Below, one piece after another: positions 1 to 4,443 of a stretch of 5,537 nucleotides of DNA. Numbering within the stretch: the stretch's first letter is position 1; each line of letters starts with the position of its first letter. The notes under the pieces were generated by a model. The model made no database searches and had not been told where the DNA came from. It saw only the letters and a list, made by a program, of their open reading frames with translations. Source of the stretch: an uncultured Helicobacter sp. (GTDB taxonomy: Bacteria; Campylobacterota; Campylobacteria; Campylobacterales; Helicobacteraceae). The stretch is taken from positions 1 through 5,537 of the forward strand of contig CAMXAV010000065.1 in NCBI GenBank assembly GCA_947179285.1, in the 5' to 3' direction. Both the position numbers and the translations under genes were made by a program.

Positions 1-1
1 C

Positions 2-37
2 AAAGAATATTTTGAAAATCTCGCCGCAGGAAAATAA
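2..37 (+). CDS. C-terminal end of an unidentified upstream gene (partial)
   Basis: Frame 2 is open from the window edge and reads KEYFENLAAGK before a TAA stop at 35-37. The composition is protein-like, and the stop falls one base before the proA ATG with the proA Shine-Dalgarno inside these last codons, which is typical of a coupled upstream gene. Eleven residues are too few to name a product. proB would be an obvious candidate by pathway, but nothing seen here supports it. Alternatively this is an untranslated leader that happens to be open. Confidence 0.5.
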   Translation, partial: KEYFENLAAGK

Positions 38-38
38 G

Positions 39-1271
39 ATGTCTCTGTATGATTCAATCTGTGCCCTCAAGGATTCCACAGCCATTTTGCGCGCAGTAAG
101 CGCGTCAAAGCGCCGCGATTTGCTGCATTGCTTCGCGCAAAAGTTGCGCGATTCTCGCGAGCAGATTCTGCAAGCAAACGCGCAAGACTGCATGCAAGCG
201 ACTCATCTAAGCGCCGCAATGCAAGAACGTTTGGCGCTCGATGACAAAAAATTGCAAGCAATCGCGCAGAGTGTCGCCAATATCGCCGATTTGCCCGACC
301 CGATTGGCAGGGTGCTTGAGGGGCATAGGGTTGCGAGCGGAATCATGATTGAAAAAGTCTCCGTGCCGCTCGGCGTGGTGGCAATCATCTACGAATCGCG
401 CCCGAACGTAACGAGCGACACGGCGGCGCTCTGCCTGAAAAGCGCAAACGGAATCGTGCTCAAGGGCGGCAAGGAATCCGAGCAGAGCAATATGGCGATA
501 ATCGAGGCTTTGCGCGCCGCGTTGCGCGCGTTTGAGCTGCCCCAAGAATTGGTTTTTTTCACAAGCAGCCGCGAGGCAACGCACGAGATTTTGCAGATGA
601 GCGATTGTATCGATGTCGTGATTCCGCGCGGGGGCGAATCGCTCGTGTCGTTCGTTACGCAAAATAGCACGATTCCGGTGATTAAGCACGACAAGGGAAT
701 CTGCCATGCCTATGTGCATTGCGATGCGGACTTTGCAAAAGCGACAAACATTGTCATCAACGCCAAGACCCAGCGCCCGAGCACATGCAACGCGATTGAG
801 ACATTGCTTGTCGATGTCGACATCGCGAGCGATTTTTTGAATGTCTTGCGCCCAAGATTGAGCGAAAAAGCGACACAGATTGTCGCATGCCCGCGTTCGT
901 TGGAGCTCTTCGAGAGCGCCACGCCTGCGGATTCGCAAAGCTATTTCACAGAATATGGAGCTAATTGCCTGAATATCCGCATCATCGCCAATCTCAACGA
1001 AGCCATCGAGCACATCAACCATTTTGGCTCGCATCATTCCGATGTCATCATCACCGAGAATTACAGCGCCGCCGAACGTTTCCTCGCCGAAGTCGATTCG
1101 GCATGCGTGTATGTGAATGCCTCAACGCGCTTTTCGGACGGCGGCGAGTTTGGGCTTGGCGCTGAAATGGGAATCGCCACAAGCAAGCTGCATGCGCGCG
1201 GACCTATGGGGCTAAGCGAGCTCACGACCTATAAATATCTCATTCGTGGCAATGGCGAGGTGCGCGCCTAG
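39..1271 (+). CDS. proA: Gamma-glutamyl phosphate reductase (glutamate-5-semialdehyde dehydrogenase)
   Basis: ProA is a cytosolic enzyme that reduces gamma-glutamyl phosphate with NADPH to glutamate-5-semialdehyde, the second step of proline synthesis from glutamate. The 410-residue product has the family's usual length (about 417 in E. coli) and aligns by eye along its whole length. Visible motifs are VPLGVVAIIYESRPNV (109-124), LCLKSANGIVLKGGKE (131-146), IPRGGESL (195-202), NAKTQRPSTCN with the expected catalytic Cys250, VYVNASTRFSDGGEFGLGAE (357-376) and LHARGPMGL near the end. The ATG at 39 was chosen because AGGA at 28-31 lies 7 bases upstream; an in-frame TTG at 12 would add nine residues but has no ribosome site. 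It starts one base after an upstream stop codon, so it is probably the distal gene of an operon whose other members are outside the window. It faces the minus-strand genes tail to tail. No damage is seen. Confidence 0.97.
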   Translation: MSLYDSICALKDSTAILRAVSASKRRDLLHCFAQKLRDSREQILQANAQDCMQATHLSAAMQERLALDDKKLQAIAQSVANIADLPDPIGRVLEGHRVASGIMIEKVSVPLGVVAIIYESRPNVTSDTAALCLKSANGIVLKGGKESEQSNMAIIEALRAALRAFELPQELVFFTSSREATHEILQMSDCIDVVIPRGGESLVSFVTQNSTIPVIKHDKGICHAYVHCDADFAKATNIVINAKTQRPSTCNAIETLLVDVDIASDFLNVLRPRLSEKATQIVACPRSLELFESATPADSQSYFTEYGANCLNIRIIANLNEAIEHINHFGSHHSDVIITENYSAAERFLAEVDSACVYVNASTRFSDGGEFGLGAEMGIATSKLHARGPMGLSELTTYKYLIRGNGEVRA

Positions 1272-1284
1272 CTAGCGCCTTTTT
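1258..1284 (+). terminator. Possible intrinsic terminator of proA
   Basis: The end of proA and the following bases can fold into a short stem: AGG and GCGC (1258-1265, with T1261 bulged) pair with GCGC and CTT (1275-1281), with one G-T wobble and a loop at 1266-1274. A five-T run (1280-1284) follows. The stem is short and includes the stop codon in its loop, so it is a modest candidate. No comparable U-tract hairpin was seen for the facing minus-strand gene. Confidence 0.4.
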
Positions 1285-1319
1285 ATCATCTCTTTCTAGC
1301 GCCTTCCTATCGTCTCTCC
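1272..1319. repeat. Imperfect 24-bp tandem duplication at the convergent gene junction
   Basis: Unit 1 (1272-1295) and unit 2 (1296-1319) abut exactly and agree at 19 of 24 positions; both begin CTAGCGCCT. All five differences are transitions (four T to C and one A to G, reading unit 1 to unit 2). Unit 2 contains the stop codon and last codons of the minus-strand DUF2400 gene. At the matching place unit 1 has another in-phase stop (TAA instead of TAG), since 24 is a multiple of three. This looks like an old duplication of the gene's 3' end that has since diverged. Confidence 0.75.
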
Positions 1320-2068
1320 TGCCCGATTCGATACAGCGCGAAATCATAGCGGACAGGGTCTGTCGGCTCTAGCCTCGCGAGCGCTTCTGTCGCGCAAAAG
1401 ACGGCTTGCAAATGGTTTGCCTTGCGCGGCAAGATTCCGAGCTCGGCACAGAGCGTGCTCGTGTGCGTGTCGAGCGGCAAGAATAGCTGCGAGGGCGCAA
1501 TCGCGCCTTCCCAAAAGCCCAAGTCGAGGCAATCCTTGCGAATCGCCCAACGCAAGAACAGATTCCAACGTTTGAAAGCGCCCTGTGCGAGCGGCGATTT
1601 GTCGGGATTATAGGGCGCGCCAACGAGAAACGCAAAGCCGCGACTCCTATGCGCCGTTGCGCCTAGAATCGCGCGTTGCAATGCCGCGATTCCATAGAGC
1701 GCGGCGCGATGTTTTGGCGCAGAATCTGCCGCGCCGCAAAAGACATCGCGCAACGGGATTTGCGCAAGCGCCACGCACAGCGCCTTGATGTCATCGGCGG
1801 TTTGGAATCGATAGAGCGGAAATGCGGCATGCGCGAGCTTTTTTGGGCTCGCAAACAGCTCGAACGGAATCGCACAGAGCGTGCGCACGATTTGGTGCGC
1901 GTTGCCATACGCGAGCAGTGCGCAGACAACGGCGATTTTGTCGATATGCTCGCTCTGTTTGAAACGATGCACGACAAGCAGCGGGTCGGGCTTTTGGGCG
2001 CAAAGCTCGTCCGCATTGTTGCGCAATGCGTACGCGGCTTCGAGCCGCGCCTTGAGTTGCGTGTTCAT
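1307..2068 (-). CDS. TIGR02757 / DUF2400 family protein
   Basis: The 253-residue soluble protein matches the TIGR02757 (DUF2400) family, whose biochemical role is not established; a distant resemblance to helix-hairpin-helix DNA glycosylases has been suggested for such proteins. Recognisable family blocks are DPLLVVHRF (28-36), a LLAYGN block (51-56), KRWNLFLRWAIRK followed by DLGFW (166-186), PLDTHTSTL (198-206) with the family's invariant D-x-H, and DPVRYDFALYRIG (237-249) at the C-terminus. There is no signal peptide or membrane segment, so it should be cytoplasmic. Its ATG overlaps the histidine kinase stop as ATGA (2065-2068), which implies translation by coupling from the kinase gene. 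It ends in a 24-bp tandem repeat facing proA. Family membership is clear; a functional link to the signalling genes is only suggested by the overlap. Confidence 0.85.
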   Translation of the reverse strand: MNTQLKARLEAAYALRNNADELCAQKPDPLLVVHRFKQSEHIDKIAVVCALLAYGNAHQIVRTLCAIPFELFASPKKLAHAAFPLYRFQTADDIKALCVALAQIPLRDVFCGAADSAPKHRAALYGIAALQRAILGATAHRSRGFAFLVGAPYNPDKSPLAQGAFKRWNLFLRWAIRKDCLDLGFWEGAIAPSQLFLPLDTHTSTLCAELGILPRKANHLQAVFCATEALARLEPTDPVRYDFALYRIGQERR

Positions 2069-3252
2069 GGAAACACCAAGCGAAAGGTTGTTGTGCTTTC
2101 ATCGCCCACAACGGAGATTGCGATATGGTATTCATCGCAAATCTGCTTCGCGAGCGCAAGCCCGATTCCAAAGCCGCCTTGGTCTTTGTTTGCGCGCGTG
2201 TAGCGCTCGAAAATTTGCGCTGTCGTGTCGATAGCGCCGCTGTTGCAAATGCTGCATGTGCGCCCGCTAAGCTCCAAAGACAAGATTCCGCGCTGTTCGT
2301 TGTATTTGATGGCATTGCTCAAGAGATTATCAAGCAGCTTCGCGATTTTATGCGGGTTGGCGCTTAGGCGCATGTGTTGCGTGTTGGTCGTGAGTTGCAG
2401 CTGCTTTTGGGCGATATGCGGTGCGAAATACTCCAAGCGTTCATTAATGAGCTCTGCTAGGTCAAACTCTGTCGCGTTGTTTGGAATCGTGCCCGGGAAG
2501 TTCAGGTAGATGAGGTCATCATAAAGATGTGCCATCGTGCGCGAGGCAATCAGGATATTATGCAATAATTTTTTATTTTTCGCGCCGAGTTCGCTTTGGT
2601 TGAAGCGCTCGATGCTCATCATCATCACGCTAAGCGGCGTGTTGATTTCATGGGTCGAATCCTTGAGGAAGTCATTGAGCAGCTGGATTTGCTTTTGCAG
2701 CGGGCGCAAGGCGAGGCGAACGAGGAAAAAGGCAACGATTCCAATGCCCACCATTGCGAGGATTGAGAAGAAGAAATAGCGGATTTTGAGCCAAAAAAAT
2801 TCCTCGCTCAAGTCGTTGCCCTCGAGAATCACAAAAGCGTTGCCCGCCCTCTTTTGTTTCTTGCGCCACGCGTCAAACAGATAGGCGCGCCCGTTTAGGA
2901 GCGTGATTCTGCCGAGATTGTCGCTATTTTTTGGGTCTTGCGCCGCAACATCGAGATGTGCGATATTGGAAAAAACAAGAGAATCGCCGATGAATAGGGC
3001 GAAGGGGAGGTTGAAGGTTTGGCTAATGGATTGCAGATTCTCATGCAACAATGCGGTGTCGTTTTCTTTTTTTGCGGCATGCAGCGCGAAGAAGATTGCC
3101 CCGCGCGCGTTGTAGAGGCGTTCGCGCTCCTCTTCAAACAGCGCTTGTGTTTGGAACGAGTAGATAATGGGCAGCGCGATTGCGAGCAGCAGCGCCGTTG
3201 AAAGCAGATAGAGCAGCAGAATCTTGAATGTGGCACTCTGCTTAGGGCTCAT
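2065..3252 (-). CDS. Two-component sensor histidine kinase (HAMP-less, inner membrane)
   Basis: This 395-residue kinase should autophosphorylate on His201 and pass the phosphate to the regulator encoded just upstream. Order of parts: TM1 about 10-32; a periplasmic sensor region about 33-157 with no domain I recognise; TM2 about 158-180; a short linker (LALRPLQ); the H-box STHEINTPLSV (199-209); the N-box LLDNLLSNAIKYN (306-318) with Asn309 and Asn313; a degenerate G1 box CNSGA (336-340), with Asn where Asp is usual; an F-box IFERYTR (347-353); and a G2 box GGFGIGLALAKQI (359-371). The linker of about 20 residues between TM2 and the H-box leaves no room for a HAMP domain. The start at 3252 was chosen over an in-frame start at 3321 because GAGG lies 8 bases upstream and TM1 then sits at the N-terminus. 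It overlaps the regulator gene by 11 bases and the next gene by 4. The signal is unknown; an envelope cue is likely. Confidence 0.95.
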   Translation of the reverse strand: MSPKQSATFKILLLYLLSTALLLAIALPIIYSFQTQALFEEERERLYNARGAIFFALHAAKKENDTALLHENLQSISQTFNLPFALFIGDSLVFSNIAHLDVAAQDPKNSDNLGRITLLNGRAYLFDAWRKKQKRAGNAFVILEGNDLSEEFFWLKIRYFFFSILAMVGIGIVAFFLVRLALRPLQKQIQLLNDFLKDSTHEINTPLSVMMMSIERFNQSELGAKNKKLLHNILIASRTMAHLYDDLIYLNFPGTIPNNATEFDLAELINERLEYFAPHIAQKQLQLTTNTQHMRLSANPHKIAKLLDNLLSNAIKYNEQRGILSLELSGRTCSICNSGAIDTTAQIFERYTRANKDQGGFGIGLALAKQICDEYHIAISVVGDESTTTFRLVFP

Positions 3253-3907
3253 AACAATAGCCTCTGCCTCGATGATTGGTGATTTTGTCTTTGCCAAGCA
3301 GCGCACGCAAATGTTTGACATAAGCGCGTAGGCTCATCTCGCTTGGTGTCTCGATGCCCCAAAGATGGGCGAAGATTTCTTCGTAGCTCATGAAGCGATT
3401 CTTGTTTTGCAAAAACAGTGCGAGCAAGTCGGTCTCTTTGCCCGTGAGCGGAATCTTTTGTTGGTCGCGAAACAGCGCCTTTTTGGCATAGAAAAATTGC
3501 AGCCCATTGCCCAAATCCTCGCACAGAGAGTGCGCGGTGCTAAACGAGGCTTGCAAGATTTTTTGGATTCGTAGCAATAATTCTTTGAGCTCGAAGGGCT
3601 TGCGCAAATAGTCATCGCAGCCGCTCTCGAAGCCCTTTTGCAAGTCATGAATGCTGCCAAGCGATGTCGTGTAAATCGCTGGCGTGGCGATGCCCTTTTT
3701 GCGCAGTGTTTGCAGCAGGCTAAAGCCATCGCCGCTTGGGAGCTTGATGTCGAGAATCCACACATCAAAGCTCTCCTCGAGCGCGAGTTGCAACGCGGTT
3801 TTGGCGTTGCCACACACGCAGACATCATACCCCTCTTCGCCTAGAAATTCCTCGACCATTTCCGCCAAAAAGGGGTCATCTTCGACAAGCAGAATCTTCG
3901 CTGCCAT
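3242..3907 (-). CDS. OmpR/PhoB-family response regulator
   Basis: A 221-residue cytoplasmic transcription factor. Residues 1-117 form the receiver domain: acidic pocket E9-D10-D11, phosphoacceptor Asp53 in ILDIKLPSGDG, the switch Thr80/Thr81 region in IYTTS, and Lys103 in RKPFELKEL. Residues about 128-220 form a winged-helix DNA-binding domain, with LTGKETDLLALFLQN (154-168), SYEEIFAHLWG (174-184), the recognition-helix region SLRAYVKHLRALLG (192-205) and the terminal wing HRGRGYCYE. The ATG at 3907 shares its A with the TAA of the upstream gene (TAATG), and the receiver domain starts at once, as in relatives. An in-frame ATG at 3961 would add 18 residues and has no ribosome site. The chosen start also lacks a clear one, which fits translational coupling to the DUF1104 gene. 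Its cognate kinase is the next gene. A plausible target is the repeat array before its own operon. Confidence 0.96.
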   Translation of the reverse strand: MAAKILLVEDDPFLAEMVEEFLGEEGYDVCVCGNAKTALQLALEESFDVWILDIKLPSGDGFSLLQTLRKKGIATPAIYTTSLGSIHDLQKGFESGCDDYLRKPFELKELLLRIQKILQASFSTAHSLCEDLGNGLQFFYAKKALFRDQQKIPLTGKETDLLALFLQNKNRFMSYEEIFAHLWGIETPSEMSLRAYVKHLRALLGKDKITNHRGRGYCYEP

Positions 3908-4335
3908 TAAAGCGGCTCGCGCGATTGTTTTTTGCCCTGCTCTTTTTTGGGCGCGCCACATCTGTCAGATTCTTGCCCAAGATATTGATTCTTGAACACA
4001 CCAAGCTCGCGCGCCTCTTTGACGGTCATCGAATCGATGCGCTCCTGATTTGCCTTGCGCACCTCTGCTTGGTATTTGTCCCATTCCGCACGCGTCATTT
4101 TGTCGCGCGCGGCTTTGGTGTTTTGGTGGACTTTTTGCATGAAGGCGCGTGCGTCTTTGACGGTCATTTGCTCGATTCTCTTGCGAATCTCGATTTTATA
4201 ATCGAGCGCATCGGCTGGCTTGACTTTGCCCGCGAGATTCTGCAACTCTGTGAGGCTATGCTTAGAATAGTCTGCTGCAAACAATGAAGCGCTCACAAAC
4301 GCAAGCGCGAGAACGGATTTGGGGAAAGAAAACAT
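3907..4335 (-). CDS. DUF1104-family exported small helical protein
   Basis: A 142-residue protein with a signal peptide: Lys6, hydrophobic stretch 7-19, and probable cleavage near Ala20/Ala21. The mature part is strongly charged and predicted helical. It resembles DUF1104 proteins of Helicobacter and Campylobacter, whose function is not established. Two copies of the motif RI-xx-MTVK-D/E-AR lie 46 residues apart (53-63 and 99-109), preceded by similar Y-x-x-E-I/V-R-K segments, so the protein contains an internal repeat. An LTELQ segment at 28-32 matches the LTxxQ signature of CpxP/Spy periplasmic chaperones, though five residues can match by chance. The tail after about 120 is Lys/Glu rich with a single Cys126. 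It is the first gene of the operon, with an ideal AAGGAG six bases before the ATG, and its stop overlaps the regulator start. A role as sensor accessory or output of the two-component system is inferred from context only. Confidence 0.85.
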   Translation of the reverse strand: MFSFPKSVLALAFVSASLFAADYSKHSLTELQNLAGKVKPADALDYKIEIRKRIEQMTVKDARAFMQKVHQNTKAARDKMTRAEWDKYQAEVRKANQERIDSMTVKEARELGVFKNQYLGQESDRCGAPKKEQGKKQSREPL

Positions 4336-4341
4336 GGAAAA

Positions 4342-4347
4342 CTCCTT
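4342..4347 (-). promoter_or_regulatory. Strong Shine-Dalgarno of the DUF1104 gene
   Basis: On the minus strand AAGGAG lies six bases before the ATG at 4335, which fixes that start. It is the strongest ribosome site in the four-gene operon, suggesting that the exported protein is made in excess of the regulator and kinase translated after it. It lies only three bases beyond the T-run that ends the upstream hairpin. Confidence 0.8.
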
Positions 4348-4350
4348 GTG

Positions 4351-4394
4351 AAAAAATTTGTCTTAGACAAAGCACGCTTTGTCTTTTGACAAAC
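4351..4394 (-). terminator. Hairpin plus T-run downstream of the M16 peptidase gene
   Basis: Read on the minus strand, the palindrome array folds into a long hairpin (an inner 9-bp stem plus an outer 6-bp stem) and is followed at once by six T residues (4356-4351), the form of an intrinsic terminator for the M16 gene that ends at 4444. The outer stem is AT-rich. The T-run stops three bases before the AAGGAG of the next gene, so if it terminates, it also controls entry into the signalling operon. Confidence 0.5.
4357..4393. promoter_or_regulatory. Alternating TTTGTC/GACAAA palindrome array (possible operator or leader hairpin)
   Basis: Four six-base boxes alternate in orientation on the plus strand: TTTGTC 4357-4362, GACAAA 4366-4371, TTTGTC 4378-4383 and GACAAA 4388-4393. 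The inner two lie within a 9-bp perfect inverted repeat, AGACAAAGC (4365-4373) and GCTTTGTCT (4376-4384), separated by two bases. The outer two can also pair with each other, extending the hairpin across small internal loops. Same-orientation boxes are 21 and 22 bases apart, about two helical turns, as expected for OmpR-type regulators binding on one face of the DNA. It lies just before the operon's ribosome site. Binding by the regulator encoded downstream is inference. Confidence 0.6.
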
Positions 4395-4396
4395 GA

Positions 4397-4402
4397 ATGA
4401 TA
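4397..4402 (-). promoter_or_regulatory. Weak candidate -10 box for the signalling operon
   Basis: TATCAT on the minus strand matches the TATAAT consensus at five of six positions, 61 bases before the DUF1104 start codon. No good -35 is visible, which is common in this phylum. Transcription from it would begin around 4388-4391, at the edge of the palindrome array, placing the array at the start of the leader. Chance occurrence is quite possible. Confidence 0.25.
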
Positions 4403-4443
4403 GCGCTTGCGTGTGAAGCCTCTGTGATTTATGATTCTTTTGT

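Noticed and set aside
551..559. T7 run in proA, considered as a phase-variation tract
   Set aside because: Seven bases is short, the run lies within a conserved housekeeping enzyme, and the frame is intact with no sign of slippage control.
207..1037. Long open frame of 276 codons antisense to proA
   Set aside because: It lies opposite a fully conserved enzyme gene, its product is rich in Arg, Cys and His with no recognisable domain, and it is explained by the codon bias of proA leaving few stops on the other strand.
1676..2203. 175-codon plus-strand open frame across the DUF2400/kinase junction
   Set aside because: It runs antisense to two supported genes, has no convincing ribosome site noted, and its product is low-complexity in Arg/Ala with no known motif.
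3253..3321. N-terminal extension of the histidine kinase to 3321
   Set aside because: It would lie deep in the regulator gene and add 23 non-family residues before TM1; the ATG at 3252 has a good GAGG upstream.
3908..3961. N-terminal extension of the response regulator to the ATG at 3961
   Set aside because: Receiver domains begin a few residues before the first strand, as with the ATG at 3907; the extra 18 residues only translate the end of the DUF1104 gene in another frame.
4336..4443. Small RNA, riboswitch or mobile-element end in the intergenic region
   Set aside because: No known riboswitch core, target-site duplication or transposase remnant is visible; the symmetry is accounted for by the box array and hairpin.
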